DNA of 64,000 bases from Haloarcula marismortui ATCC 43049 (GTDB lineage Archaea; Halobacteriota; Halobacteria; Halobacteriales; Haloarculaceae), in NCBI RefSeq assembly GCF_000011085.1, contig NC_006396.1:372001-436000 (forward strand). Direction: 5' to 3'. Below the pieces are notes generated by a model. It was not told the DNA's origin. It saw only the letters and a program-made list of their open reading frames with translations, and did no database searches. A program made the position numbers and the translations under genes. Each line of letters opens with the position of its first letter. Position 1 is the stretch's first letter. Below are positions 47,417-56,799 of the stretch, one piece after another.

Positions 47417-48565
47417 ATGCGCTTGCACGAATACCAGGCGAAGCAAGTCTTCGCTGACGCGGGCATCCCGACGCCCGCCTCGCAGCTGGCCGAGACAGTA
47501 GATGAGGCCGTCGACGCGGCCGAGGAAATCGGATATCCGGTCGCCATCAAAGCACAGGTCCACGTGGGCGGCCGCGGTAAGGCCGGCGGCATCAAACTCG
47601 TCGAGTCCAAGGAGGAGGCCCGCGAGGCCGCCGAGGACATCATCGGGATGGACCTCAAGGGCTACCACGTCTCGAAGGTGCTTGTCGAGGAAGCCGTCGA
47701 CTTCGTCAACGAGCTGTACGTCGGCGTGACGATGGACCGCGGCGAGGGCCGCCCCGTCGCAATGGTGTCCACCAAAGGCGGCGTCAACATCGAGGAGGTC
47801 GCCGAGGAGGACCCCGACGCCATCGCCCGCGAGCACATCGACCCGGCCTTCGGGATGCACCCGTTCCAGGCCCGGAAAGTCGTCTACGAGGCCGGTGTCG
47901 ACCGCGAGGTCGCAAACGACGTGGCGAGCGTCCTCACGACGCTGTACCAGCTCTGGGACGACCGCGACGGCGCTGACACGGAAATCAATCCGCTGATGAT
48001 TACCAGCGATGACGAGGTCATCGCGGCCGACGCCGTCATGAACGTCGACGGTGACGCCCTGTTCCGCCAGCCCGAAATCGCGGAGATGGGCGAGGAAGCG
48101 GCGGAAGGCGATGAACTCGAACAGAAGGCCGACGAGTACGGCTTCGATTACGTCCGACTCGACGGCAACGTCGGCATCATCGGTAACGGTGCGGGCCTCG
48201 TGATGACGACGCTGGACCTCGTTGATTACTACGACGGCGAGCCCGCCAACTTCCTCGATGTCGGTGGCGGCGCGAAGGCCGACCGTATCGCAAACGCGCT
48301 CGATATGGTGTTCTCCGACGAGAATGTTGATTCGGTCGTGTTCAACATCTTCGGCGGTATCACCCGTGGTGACGAGGTCGCCAACGGCATCAATCAGGCG
48401 CTGGAGCAGTTCGACGAGATCCCGAAGCCGGTCACCGTCCGACTCGCAGGGACCAACGCAGAGGAGGGGATGGAAATCCTGAACGAGGATCTGGTGACGG
48501 TCGAGCACACGCTGGAGGACGCCGTCCAGCGTGCGGTTGAGTACGCAAAGGAGGTGGAAGCATGA
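47417..48565 (+). CDS. sucC: Succinate-CoA ligase (ADP-forming) beta subunit
   Basis: 382 aa from [18 protein letters not shown], the standard SucC start; an in-frame codon 20 residues earlier is inside the leader. ATP-grasp domain: [19 protein letters not shown]; the CoA-ligase part has [14 protein letters not shown] and [14 protein letters not shown]. It performs the substrate-level phosphorylation step of the TCA cycle. The stop overlaps sucD (ATGA). Confidence 0.97.
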   Translation: MRLHEYQAKQVFADAGIPTPASQLAETVDEAVDAAEEIGYPVAIKAQVHVGGRGKAGGIKLVESKEEAREAAEDIIGMDLKGYHVSKVLVEEAVDFVNELYVGVTMDRGEGRPVAMVSTKGGVNIEEVAEEDPDAIAREHIDPAFGMHPFQARKVVYEAGVDREVANDVASVLTTLYQLWDDRDGADTEINPLMITSDDEVIAADAVMNVDGDALFRQPEIAEMGEEAAEGDELEQKADEYGFDYVRLDGNVGIIGNGAGLVMTTLDLVDYYDGEPANFLDVGGGAKADRIANALDMVFSDENVDSVVFNIFGGITRGDEVANGINQALEQFDEIPKPVTVRLAGTNAEEGMEILNEDLVTVEHTLEDAVQRAVEYAKEVEA

Positions 48566-49434
48566 GTGTTCTAGTCGACGAAGACACGCGCGTCGTTGTA
48601 CAGGGAATTACCGGCGGTGAAGGGAAGTTCCACACCGAGCAGATGCTGGAGTACGGCACGAACGTCGTCGCCGGCGCAGTGCCCGGCCGCGGCGGACAGG
48701 AAGTCGCCGGTGTGCCGGTGTTCGACACCGTGCAGGGCGCGGCCCGTGAGGCCGATGCGAACGCTGCCGTCGTGTTCGTGCCGCCGGCCTTCGCTGGTGA
48801 CGCCTGCTTCGAGGCGCTTGATGCGAAGGGTATCGACCTCGTTGTCGCCATCACCGAGGGCATTCCGACCCAGGACATGGCCCGGGTCTACCGCAAACTG
48901 CAGGAGACCGACACGCATCTCGTCGGTCCGAACTGCCCCGGTGTCATCACGCCCGGCGTCGCCAAGCTCGGCATCCTCCCGGGGAACATCTTCTCGTCCG
49001 GGAACGTCGGTCTCGTCTCCCGCTCGGGGACGCTGACCTACCAGGTCGTCGACAACCTCACTAACCGCGGCATCGGCCAGTCGACGGCCATCGGCATCGG
49101 CGGCGACCCCATTATCGGGACGGACTTCATCGGCGCGCTCGAACAGTTCGAGGCCGACCCCGACACCCACGCCGTCGTGATGTGCGGCGAAATCGGCGGT
49201 GAAGACGAGGAGGAGGCCGCGCGCTTCATTGGCGAGCACATGGACACGCCGGTCGCCGGCTTCATCGCCGGTCGGACCGCACCGCCCGGAAAGCGCATGG
49301 GCCACGCCGGCGCTATCGTCTCCGGCTCCGGTACCGGGACCGCGCAGTCGAAGATTACCGCGCTAGAGGACAACGGCGTCCCTGTCGGTGACACGCCGGA
49401 AGAAGTCGCCGACCACGTCGAAGACCTACTGTAG
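48562..49434 (+). CDS. sucD: Succinate-CoA ligase alpha subunit
   Basis: 290 aa. CoA-binding Rossmann part: [27 protein letters not shown] and [14 protein letters not shown] follow; the phosphohistidine is in [13 protein letters not shown]. It carries the phosphate to and from SucC and binds CoA. Length is typical. Confidence 0.97.
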   Translation: MSVLVDEDTRVVVQGITGGEGKFHTEQMLEYGTNVVAGAVPGRGGQEVAGVPVFDTVQGAAREADANAAVVFVPPAFAGDACFEALDAKGIDLVVAITEGIPTQDMARVYRKLQETDTHLVGPNCPGVITPGVAKLGILPGNIFSSGNVGLVSRSGTLTYQVVDNLTNRGIGQSTAIGIGGDPIIGTDFIGALEQFEADPDTHAVVMCGEIGGEDEEEAARFIGEHMDTPVAGFIAGRTAPPGKRMGHAGAIVSGSGTGTAQSKITALEDNGVPVGDTPEEVADHVEDLL

Positions 49435-49477
49435 GGCACCGTCGGTTTCTTACCGCCTGTTTTCGTAGTAGCACGGG

Positions 49478-50470
49478 ATGACGCCTGCTCGTGGCACCGT
49501 CTATCTCGTGGCCGGTACCGAAGCGACTGACCTGGCTAAGGCACTCTCCGAAGCACTGACGACGGACGAGACAACCGCCGAGGCAGTCCCAGACACGAGC
49601 ACCGTACAGGACCGGCTGAACGACGGGGACGTCAGGGGTGTCGTTCTCGGTGACGACGGTGAGTACAACGGGGTTGCGGCATTCGAGGAACTGCGGGCAG
49701 GCGGGGCTGAGATTCCGATTGTGCTTGTCGGGACCAACCCCGAACCGGACCGGGTCACCGAGGCGCTCCGGGCCGGCGTCACCGAGTATGTGACCGCAGA
49801 AACGCCGGCATCCCTGCTGGCCGCGAAGCTCGACGCGTACGCGACCCGGTGGCCGACTGACTGGCGGGTCGGTGCCAGACAGTGGGACGAGATTTCGAGC
49901 GGCGTCTCCCACGACGCGAAGAACCCGCTGAACGTCGTCATGGGCCGGTTAGAGCTACTGGACATCGGTGAGCCCCACGAAGATGCCCTGTTTCGGTCCG
50001 TCGACCGAGTCGAGTCGCTGCTGACCGACCTCTCTCGCATCGGAAGCACCGCATGTCCTGTCTCGGAAACCGATTCACTTGCACTGGCTGACGTAGCCAC
50101 TGAGGTCTGGGCCGCAGCAAGCTACGAGGACGCGACGCTCGAAGTACAGACGGACGCGGCTATTGACGCCGAACACGACCGACTGCAGTTGCTCCTCCGC
50201 GAACTGTTCGACAACGCGGTCGCACACAGCGAGGGACCGGTAACCGTCACCGTCGGTGACACTGATTCGGGATTCTACGTGGCCGATGACGGCCCGGGAA
50301 TTCCCGAAGCGGACCGCGACAAGGTGTTTGAACAGGGCTTTGGGACAACGCGGGAGGGTGAGGGGTACGGACTGTTCCTTGTCGACACCGCGGCGAGAGC
50401 CCACAGGTGGACCGTGTCGGTCGATGAGAGCGAATCTGGCGGCACGCGGATCGACGTGACGACGGGCTAG
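49478..50470 (+). CDS. Histidine kinase with a degenerate receiver domain
   Basis: 330 aa, soluble. Residues 1-120 have a receiver-like fold (VYLVAGTEA...EIPIVLVGTNPEP...VTEYVTAETP) but the acceptor-Asp position reads GVVLGDDG, so phosphotransfer is doubtful. The H-box is GVSHDAKNPLNVV, with Lys where Arg is usual, the N-box LLRELFDNAVAHS and the G-box VADDGPGIPEADRDK. No cognate regulator lies beside it. It follows sucD by 43 nt and might be read through from it. It shares the HDxxNPLNV style with two further kinases in the window. Confidence 0.85.
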   Translation: MTPARGTVYLVAGTEATDLAKALSEALTTDETTAEAVPDTSTVQDRLNDGDVRGVVLGDDGEYNGVAAFEELRAGGAEIPIVLVGTNPEPDRVTEALRAGVTEYVTAETPASLLAAKLDAYATRWPTDWRVGARQWDEISSGVSHDAKNPLNVVMGRLELLDIGEPHEDALFRSVDRVESLLTDLSRIGSTACPVSETDSLALADVATEVWAAASYEDATLEVQTDAAIDAEHDRLQLLLRELFDNAVAHSEGPVTVTVGDTDSGFYVADDGPGIPEADRDKVFEQGFGTTREGEGYGLFLVDTAARAHRWTVSVDESESGGTRIDVTTG

Positions 50471-50687
50471 CGATTTTGTCACATATAGCAGAGTGGTGAG
50501 TCGGAGACACAGTGGCCGAAGTATCTGGCCCCGAACTGGCCTTTGCCGGGATGTGTACATGGATAGTCAGCTCTGCCACGCTTTACTGTCCGAGATGTGA
50601 GATGTATGTGACACCGAAAACCGACGGACGGCAGCCGACCGGTACCTTCCGTCAACGGAAAGAAGCGGCCGTGAACGTTCCGGTATC

Positions 50688-50697
50688 GCTATAAGGG
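50688..50697 (+). promoter_or_regulatory. TATA-like box of the zinc-finger gene
   Basis: cgctataagg, 21-30 nt before the ATG at 50718. A palindrome ttccgt-ca-acggaa (50647-50660) lies 28 nt further upstream. The rest of 50471-50717 shows no gene. Confidence 0.45.
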
Positions 50698-50717
50698 ATG
50701 AATCTGTATTTTCGAAT

Positions 50718-50954
50718 ATGCCTCATATTTGTCGGAACTGCAAGCGGACCTTTGGCACAGAGCTCGAACTCGAACTCCACCGCGACACGTGTTCGGACGG
50801 GCAGCTCTACTGTGACGAATGTGGCGACCGGTTTACCGAACGAGCGGCCACAGAAGATGGCTGGCACTATCGATGTCCGAACGATGACTGCGACGGCACC
50901 GGCATTGACGACGACATCCACAAAGTATCGGACGCACGCGTAACCAAGCAGTAG
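50718..50954 (+). CDS. Small C2HC/zinc-ribbon protein, 78 aa
   Basis: MPHICRNCKRTFGTELELEL opens a classical-like finger (C-x2-C ... H-x4-C), followed by a second site CDECGDRF and RCPNDDCDGTG. Two zinc ions are likely. Such micro-proteins are common in haloarchaea and may bind nucleic acid or protein; no role is assigned here. Own promoter. Confidence 0.75.
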   Translation: MPHICRNCKRTFGTELELELHRDTCSDGQLYCDECGDRFTERAATEDGWHYRCPNDDCDGTGIDDDIHKVSDARVTKQ

Positions 50955-51044
50955 CTGGTAGAAAGAACAGACCGGGACGGTAGCTGTCGGACGACAACGA
51001 TTGGACATATGTCGCTCGCCTGTTCAGTTGGCCAGTAGCGGTAA

Positions 51045-52289
51045 ATGCGCGTATCACAAACAAATGCGGAAGTGACACACCCAGATCGCCGCTCAGACCG
51101 CCTGCCAGCCCTTATTCAGGGAGTCGGGTTTTTCCTCCTCCTCGGAGGTGTGGGTAACTATTTTTATTTTTCTGACGCTGGACTGCCAGCCCTTTTGACG
51201 GCAGATTTCGTAGTCAGTATGCTGGCAGTTGTGCCGTTTGCAGCAGCGATCATCGTCGGCGGGTTCTGGCTCGACAACTCGAAGATTGACCCGGACCAGT
51301 ATCGGCGTATCGGGGTCTGGTTCGCTGGCGGACTGGTCGCTTTTCTGCTGTTGAATGTGGTGATGATTTTCACCTGGCCGACGGGGTCGCTGGGTGAAGA
51401 CATCGGCTGGGCACTGTTCGCGGCTGTCGTCGGCGGCGCTGGCGGCCTTGTGATGGGTATCTTCGAGGCACGTGCGATATCCCGGGCTGTCGAGGCCGAG
51501 CGGCAGCGACTCCAACGGGAGGCCATCGAGCAGCGCAACGAACGGCTTGACGAATTCGCCGCCGTTGTGGCACACGACCTCCGGAACCCGCTCAACGTCG
51601 CGTCTGGGCAGGTCGAACTCGAACGAATGGACCGCGACTCGAAGCACCTGCAGGCGGCTGCAACAGCGATGGACCGGATGGAAACGCTCATTGACCGGAC
51701 GCTAACGTTGGCCCGGAGCGGGCACGTCATCAGCGATACGGAGACCGTTGCTCTCGCAGAACTGGTCGACGGCTGCTGGGAGGCCGTGCCGACGATGGAT
51801 GGGACGCTAGAAAACGAGGTAACAGCCGTCATCGACGCTGACCCGGATCGGCTCCGTCACCTGTTCGAGAACCTGTTTCGGAACGCCGTGGAACATGGTT
51901 CCACAGGCAGTCAGACGGAGTCCGACGACAGTGTCGAGCACGGGTCCACGGGCAGGCAGTCACCGTCAGCGGACACTCTCGAACGTGGCAGTGTTGACCT
52001 GACGGTCCGTGTCGGCGAGATGGCTGGTGGGTTTTACGTCGCCGATAACGGCTCCGGAATCCCGCCCGCCAAGCGTGATGCAGTGCTTGACGACGGCTAC
52101 ACCACCACTGACGGCGAAGGCGGGCTCGGACTGGCAATCGTCCAGCGCATCGTCGAAGCCCACGGCTGGGAAATCGACATAACTGAAAGCGACGAGGGCG
52201 GGACACGCTTTGAAATCACGAACGTCACGAAAACACCTCGCTCCGACGAAGACACCGACACGCGCTCGAAGACACCGATTCAGCCCTGA
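51045..52289 (+). CDS. Membrane histidine kinase with tandem N-box repeat
   Basis: 414 aa. Four N-terminal helices (ALIQGVGFFLLLGGVG; VSMLAVVPFAAAIIVGG; GLVAFLLLNVVMIF; LFAAVVGGAGGLVMGIF) form a small sensor. A linker coiled coil (EAERQRLQREAIEQRNERLD) leads to the H-box FAAVVAHDLRNPLNV. The N-box NLFRNAVEHG is followed by a 15-residue tandem repeat (VEHGSTGSQTESDDS then VEHGSTGRQSPSADT) that duplicates the VEHG of the N-box. The G-boxes are VADNGSGIPPAK and GLGLAIVQRIVE. No response regulator is adjacent. The signal sensed is unknown. Confidence 0.88.
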   Translation: MRVSQTNAEVTHPDRRSDRLPALIQGVGFFLLLGGVGNYFYFSDAGLPALLTADFVVSMLAVVPFAAAIIVGGFWLDNSKIDPDQYRRIGVWFAGGLVAFLLLNVVMIFTWPTGSLGEDIGWALFAAVVGGAGGLVMGIFEARAISRAVEAERQRLQREAIEQRNERLDEFAAVVAHDLRNPLNVASGQVELERMDRDSKHLQAAATAMDRMETLIDRTLTLARSGHVISDTETVALAELVDGCWEAVPTMDGTLENEVTAVIDADPDRLRHLFENLFRNAVEHGSTGSQTESDDSVEHGSTGRQSPSADTLERGSVDLTVRVGEMAGGFYVADNGSGIPPAKRDAVLDDGYTTTDGEGGLGLAIVQRIVEAHGWEIDITESDEGGTRFEITNVTKTPRSDEDTDTRSKTPIQP

Positions 52290-52308
52290 TGCTCGGCGCG
52301 GTCGCTGC

Positions 52309-52740
52309 TTACGCGTCGCGTTGTTGTGCCAGAGTGGCGATCCGCTGGCACGCTCGGGCACACACCGGGGCGTAGCCAGTTGCCAGCGGGGGAATTTCGA
52401 ACCCGACGACGGAGCCACCGGCCCGTTCTTCGACGAAGTGTCCAGTCGCCGGAAGCCGTGCGACGGTCCACGTCCAGCGGTACGGCGTACATGCTGTCAC
52501 TTCAAACGGGAGCCACACCGCACCAGCAACGCAAACGCGGCCGGTCGTCCCGTCGTCGATATACCGAGTCGCTGTTTCGACGGCTGTGACAGACGGCCCC
52601 CAGTCTGCCCAGCAGTCGGTGTCGGTCAGGATATTCCACACGGTGTCGACCGACGTGTCGGCGCCGTGCCGGACGACCAGCCGCCGTCCGTCCGGTGTTT
52701 TTTCAAGCGAAACGCTGCTCGTTCCCAGTTCGAGTGCCAT
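52309..52740 (-). CDS. SRPBCC (START-like) family protein
   Basis: 143 aa from MALELGTSSVS; a codon 4 residues earlier is possible but the ATG here is exactly 29 nt from a shared TATA-like core. The START-like fold is indicated by VDTVWNILTDTDCWADWGPS and YRWTWTVARLPATGH. The family binds hydrophobic ligands in a central cavity; the ligand is unknown. The C-terminus has two Cys (VCARACQRI). It is divergent from the ABC exporter operon. Confidence 0.8.
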   Translation of the reverse strand: MALELGTSSVSLEKTPDGRRLVVRHGADTSVDTVWNILTDTDCWADWGPSVTAVETATRYIDDGTTGRVCVAGAVWLPFEVTACTPYRWTWTVARLPATGHFVEERAGGSVVGFEIPPLATGYAPVCARACQRIATLAQQRDA

Positions 52741-52765
52741 TATCAGAAGCAATAGACCGGAGCCA

Positions 52766-52775
52766 AGGTATAGGT
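52766..52775. promoter_or_regulatory. Single TATA-like core between divergent genes
   Basis: The tata core at 52769-52772 lies 29-32 nt from the ATG at 52801 on the plus strand and equally far from the ATG at 52740 on the minus strand. One site may serve both. Confidence 0.4.
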
Positions 52776-52800
52776 TAGTTCACTCGTAATCAATCGGCAG

Positions 52801-53703
52801 ATGATTGACGCCCGTGATATTCGGAAGGAGTACGGCGGTTTCGTCGCTGTACAGGGCAGTTCGTTTTCGGTCGACCGCGGCGAAGTGTTCGGTATCATCG
52901 GGCCAAACGGGGCCGGCAAGACAACGACGCTAAAGATGCTTGCGGGCCTGCTGGAGCCGACGAGCGGCTCCGCCGAGATAGCGGGACTCGATACCGAAAC
53001 CGCGGAGATGCGACAGCAGCTGGGCTTTCTGCCCGAGGAATCGCCGCTGTACGAGGAGATGACGCCGATCTCCTACCTGAAATTCTTCGCCGACCTCTAC
53101 GACGTGGACCCGGACGTGGCCGAGGAACGGATGCACGACACGCTGGACGAACTCGAACTCGAACACCGCGACCGAAAGCTCGGCGATATGTCCAAAGGGA
53201 TGAAACGGAAGGTCGCCATCGCTCGCTCCCTTATCAATGACCCTGACGTGCTCATCTACGACGAGCCGGCGTCGGGGCTGGACCCGTTGACGACGAACTA
53301 CGTCATCGAGTTCACTGAGCAGTTAGCAAAGGAAGGCAAGACCATCGTCTTCTCGGCGCACAACCTCTTTCACGTCGAATCTATTTGTGACCGGGTCGTC
53401 ATCATGAACGAGGGCGAAATCGTCGCCCGCGGCGACCTCGAAGAACTCCAGGCCGAGTACGGCCACACGCGGTATCACGTCTACACGACAGTCGACGTGC
53501 CCGACGCAGTACAGGAGAACGGGTCGTACAAGCGGGTCGTCGAGAGCATGGACGCCGTCGAAGCGACGCGAGAACAGGCGGAGGCAAACGGCGGTGACGT
53601 GGTCGACATACGGACGGAGGAGTCCAGCCTAGAGGAGGTGTTCCTCAACGTCGCTGAGGCCGGCACTCGCGGCACGCGGTACGTCGAGGAGGACGCGGAG
53701 TAG
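52801..53703 (+). CDS. ABC transporter ATP-binding protein
   Basis: 300 aa. Walker A GPNGAGKTTTLKML, Q-loop region GFLPEESPLYEEM, signature MSKGMKRKVAIA (a variant seen in ABC-2-type exporters), Walker B VLIYDEPASGLDP and the H-loop FSAHNLFHVESICD. The C-terminal 80 residues form a regulatory extension typical of natA/ccmA-like ATPases. It energises the two permeases that follow; a sodium/drug or lipid exporter type is likely. Stop and next start are contiguous. Confidence 0.94.
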   Translation: MIDARDIRKEYGGFVAVQGSSFSVDRGEVFGIIGPNGAGKTTTLKMLAGLLEPTSGSAEIAGLDTETAEMRQQLGFLPEESPLYEEMTPISYLKFFADLYDVDPDVAEERMHDTLDELELEHRDRKLGDMSKGMKRKVAIARSLINDPDVLIYDEPASGLDPLTTNYVIEFTEQLAKEGKTIVFSAHNLFHVESICDRVVIMNEGEIVARGDLEELQAEYGHTRYHVYTTVDVPDAVQENGSYKRVVESMDAVEATREQAEANGGDVVDIRTEESSLEEVFLNVAEAGTRGTRYVEEDAE

Positions 53704-55713
53704 ATGCAACTGGATAAGCTCCTGCGCGTCGCGAAGTGGGAGGTGACAAAAAACGCTGGCGGTGTCGACAAGCGGACCATCGTCGTGATGGCGCTGTCCC
53801 TCGTTGCGATGGGCGCGGTCGCCGCGATAGCCGTCAGTGGCGGCACCGGTGCGGGGATGGACGACGGCATCTACCGGATCGGCGTCGACGAGAGCAGTCC
53901 CTACTACGGCGTCGCGGCCGATGATTCGACCTTCGATATCCGTGAGCCGGACCCAGCAGCCATCGAACGACGCCAACAGGAACTCCTGTATCGGGGGATA
54001 CGGCTTCAGAACGTGCCACAGACAGCCAAAGAGCGGGCTGCGCTTACCGAACTCCGCGACAGCACGGCGCAGTACAACGACCGGACGCTCGCTCGGGACG
54101 ACAACCAGACCGCCGCGTTCCCCGTTTCTGTGACGCTTGTCTACGAGCAACAGTCGGGGGGCAGCCAACTCGACCCCCGGAGCGGCGACAGCAGTGACGG
54201 GTCTGGCTCCTCGGACGGCGGCACCAGTGTCGCCGATGAGGGAGAGACGAGTGCTCCGAGCGGGAGCGATTCGGACACCAGTGGCAGTACTGGAACGGGC
54301 GACGGCAGCAGCGATGATAGCGACGGAAGCAATGGCGATAGCTCGGCAACGGGCGATGACAGCGATAGCAGCGGTAGCAGCCAAGAGACCGTCGACAGCA
54401 ATGTGAGCACCAGCGGCTCGGTCGCGAGCGGTGACGGCGGAACCGCCGGTGGCAGCGGCGCAAACCTCGGCGCTATCGGCGCGCGGCTGACCGGCGACGT
54501 ACAGGGTGGCACCCCGTCGGACATCTCGCCGCCGTTCCCCTTCGAGTCGCTCGTGCTTGCCTTCCTCTACATCGTGCCGATGAACTTCGTTATTCAGGCC
54601 TACGGCTCGTCGATGCTCTCGGAACGCTTGAACCGCCGCGGTGAACTCCTGCTGGTGACGCCGGCCTCGCGGGGCGACATCATCGGCGGAAAGACACTCC
54701 CGTACCTCGCGGGCGCTGTCGGCGTGGCGGCGCTCATCACCGCGGCGCTACGGTTCGGGAACATCGCGCCAGCGGGGAGTTACGTCGCGGTGCTGGCGGT
54801 GGTCCCGCTCGTCGTGCTCTTCCTCTCGGCGACGTTCTGCGGGGCGATGTTCGCCCGCTCGTTCAAGGAACTCACCTTCGTGACGGTGACCATTACGGTG
54901 ACGCTGACCTCCTACGCGTTCGTTCCGGCCATCTTCACCGACGTGACGCCGATTGCGCTCATCTCGCCGCTGACGCTGGTCGTGCTCGACCTGACTGGCC
55001 AGTCCGTCGGGCTCTCGTCGTTCGTCTTCTCGACGACACCGCCGCTCCTGACCGGACTGGTGTTGTTCGGTCTGGGGGCCGGTCTCTACCGAGAAGAAGA
55101 TATGTTCACTCAGCGGCCGATTCCGCTGAAGGTGCTCGATGCGCTGGCTGGTGGTATCAACTCCCGCCGGAGCGCGTTAAAGATGAGTATCGTCCTGTTG
55201 CCGCTGGTCATCGTCGCCGAACTGGCGGCCATCGCGTTCCTGTTCGTCCTCGACTCGGTGTCGCTGAACGTCTTCGGGACCAATCAGTCGCTCGGCATCG
55301 TGCTCGTGCTCGGCGTCATCGTCGTCATAGAGGAACTGGCAAAGAGCCTGCACGTCTACGCCGGCTACGAGCACGCCCGCTACGAGCGGACGCTCCGGTC
55401 GGCGCTCGGCATCGGTGCGCTCTCCGGACTCGGCTTCTTTATCGGGGAGAAAGGGCTGCTTATCGCCAGGCTGTCAGACCTTGAGAGCCTGCCTATCGGC
55501 GAAGCTGCCCTGCAGGGCGCAACGTTGCCCGCCGGCCTGCCGCTGTGGGTTGCAGGGCTCCTGTTCTTGCTCCCGCTGGCGCTGCACACGGTGACAGCAG
55601 CCATCTCATCGGTTGGCGCGAGCCGCGGGCGACGGGCCTACGTCGCTGCGCTAACTGTGGCTATCGTCGTCCACTTCGCCTACAACTTCACGGTGGTGAG
55701 CACCCTTGTCTGA
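53704..55713 (+). CDS. ABC-2 permease fused to a PrsW-like intramembrane protease
   Basis: 669 aa. One N-terminal helix (MALSLVAMGAVAAIAVS), an outside segment, then a low-complexity Ser/Gly/Asp linker at residues about 152-262, then the ABC-2 helices (VLAFLYIVPMNFVIQAY onward). The last 180 residues are distinct: EELAKSLHVYAGYEHARYER with Glu543/Glu544 and Lys547, GLGFFIGEKGLL, His628 in LALHTVTAA and His657-x3-Asn661 in VHFAYNFT. These match the PrsW/CAAX-protease-related pattern EE...H...HxxxN. Proteolysis of a membrane substrate coupled to export is possible but unproven. It overlaps the next gene by 8 nt. Confidence 0.85.
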   Translation: MQLDKLLRVAKWEVTKNAGGVDKRTIVVMALSLVAMGAVAAIAVSGGTGAGMDDGIYRIGVDESSPYYGVAADDSTFDIREPDPAAIERRQQELLYRGIRLQNVPQTAKERAALTELRDSTAQYNDRTLARDDNQTAAFPVSVTLVYEQQSGGSQLDPRSGDSSDGSGSSDGGTSVADEGETSAPSGSDSDTSGSTGTGDGSSDDSDGSNGDSSATGDDSDSSGSSQETVDSNVSTSGSVASGDGGTAGGSGANLGAIGARLTGDVQGGTPSDISPPFPFESLVLAFLYIVPMNFVIQAYGSSMLSERLNRRGELLLVTPASRGDIIGGKTLPYLAGAVGVAALITAALRFGNIAPAGSYVAVLAVVPLVVLFLSATFCGAMFARSFKELTFVTVTITVTLTSYAFVPAIFTDVTPIALISPLTLVVLDLTGQSVGLSSFVFSTTPPLLTGLVLFGLGAGLYREEDMFTQRPIPLKVLDALAGGINSRRSALKMSIVLLPLVIVAELAAIAFLFVLDSVSLNVFGTNQSLGIVLVLGVIVVIEELAKSLHVYAGYEHARYERTLRSALGIGALSGLGFFIGEKGLLIARLSDLESLPIGEAALQGATLPAGLPLWVAGLLFLLPLALHTVTAAISSVGASRGRRAYVAALTVAIVVHFAYNFTVVSTLV

Positions 55714-56794
55714 GGACCGCCCCCTCTGGCGCGACCCGCGGGTCGTCATAGCCCGGCGGGACATCCGGTCGCTCTCCCGCGAGAAGACTATCGTGCTGGC
55801 GTTGCTCATTCAGCTGTTCGTCGCGGGGTTCTCCTCGTTCCTCGTCGTCGGCCTCACGTCGCTGTACGACCCCAGCTCGGTCGCAGCCGGCGAGGTGGAG
55901 ATGGCCGTCACCGGCGACGCCCGCGAGGAGCTGGAGGCCGCGGCCGCTGAACAGGACGGGACCAGCGTCACCGCCTTCGAGAACGAGGCCGCCGCACAGC
56001 GGGCGTTCGACCAGCGACGGGTAGATGCGATATTGCGCGGCCAGTACGTGCCGTCGACGAGCGGGCCGGGGGAGCAGATAGCAGTCACTGCCACCGTCCC
56101 CGAAGGGAGCATCCGGTCGACGCTTATTGTCGTCGAAGTGCGCCGGGTCCTCAGCGCCCTAGAGCGCCAGGAGCGACTGGAGCGGACGCCGTATCTCAAC
56201 CAGCCGCCCGTGCCGCTCCCGGACACCGTCAGCGCGAGCCAGTACTTCGGGTTCACCTACACCATTCTGATTCCGCTGCTCCTGTTCCTCCCGCCGTTCA
56301 TCAGCGGCTCGGTGGCCGTCGACACCGTTACCGAGGAACTCGAACGTGGGACGATGGAACTGCTCCGTGTGGCCCCGGTGTCGCTGCTCGACATCATTGA
56401 CGGAAAGGCGCTCGGGATGGTGTTGCTTGCCCCTGCACAGGCTCTCATGTGGCTTGCGCTGCTGTCGACGAACGGCATCGCCGTTTCGAACCCGGCGGCG
56501 ATTCTGCTGTTCATCACCGCAGTCACCGTCGTTGTCGTGACGCTCGGGGTCGTGCTGGGCATCACGCTCCAGAACCGTCGCCCGGCGCAGTTACTGTTCT
56601 CCGTGCTCACGCTCGTGCTCTTTGGCGGAGCCGTACTCCTCCCGGAACACCCGGCAACGACGGTGGCGAAGCTTGCGGTCGATAGTCCAACCCTACTGAC
56701 CTACAGCCACGTCGGCGGGGCGGTCCTGCTGGCGGTTGCCGGCTACGCCGTCGCCAGAGTGTACATCGGGCGAGTCGCAGCCGAATCACTGTAA
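55706..56794 (+). CDS. ABC-2 type permease
   Basis: 362 aa with a TTG start (MSEDRPLWRDPR); an in-frame TGA at 55697-55699 leaves no room upstream, so this weak start is probably real and coupled to the 8-nt overlap with the fused permease. One N-terminal helix, a large outside domain (about residues 50-170; GTSVTAFENEAAAQRAFDQR), and five or six C-terminal helices: the NatB/ABC-2 layout. VTEELERGTMELLRVAPVS is the conserved loop of ABC-2 exporters. It forms the transporter with the ATPase and the fused permease. Confidence 0.9.
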   Translation: MSEDRPLWRDPRVVIARRDIRSLSREKTIVLALLIQLFVAGFSSFLVVGLTSLYDPSSVAAGEVEMAVTGDAREELEAAAAEQDGTSVTAFENEAAAQRAFDQRRVDAILRGQYVPSTSGPGEQIAVTATVPEGSIRSTLIVVEVRRVLSALERQERLERTPYLNQPPVPLPDTVSASQYFGFTYTILIPLLLFLPPFISGSVAVDTVTEELERGTMELLRVAPVSLLDIIDGKALGMVLLAPAQALMWLALLSTNGIAVSNPAAILLFITAVTVVVVTLGVVLGITLQNRRPAQLLFSVLTLVLFGGAVLLPEHPATTVAKLAVDSPTLLTYSHVGGAVLLAVAGYAVARVYIGRVAAESL

Positions 56795-56799
56795 CCGAC

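Noticed and set aside
47303-48508. 401-codon open frame on the minus strand
   Set aside because: Antisense to sucC, a certain gene, and lacking any family motif.
50512-50694. 60-codon frame with YCPRCEMYV
   Set aside because: Only one CxxC, no second metal pair, no good promoter and low-quality halophilic composition. It overlaps the promoter of the real zinc-finger gene.
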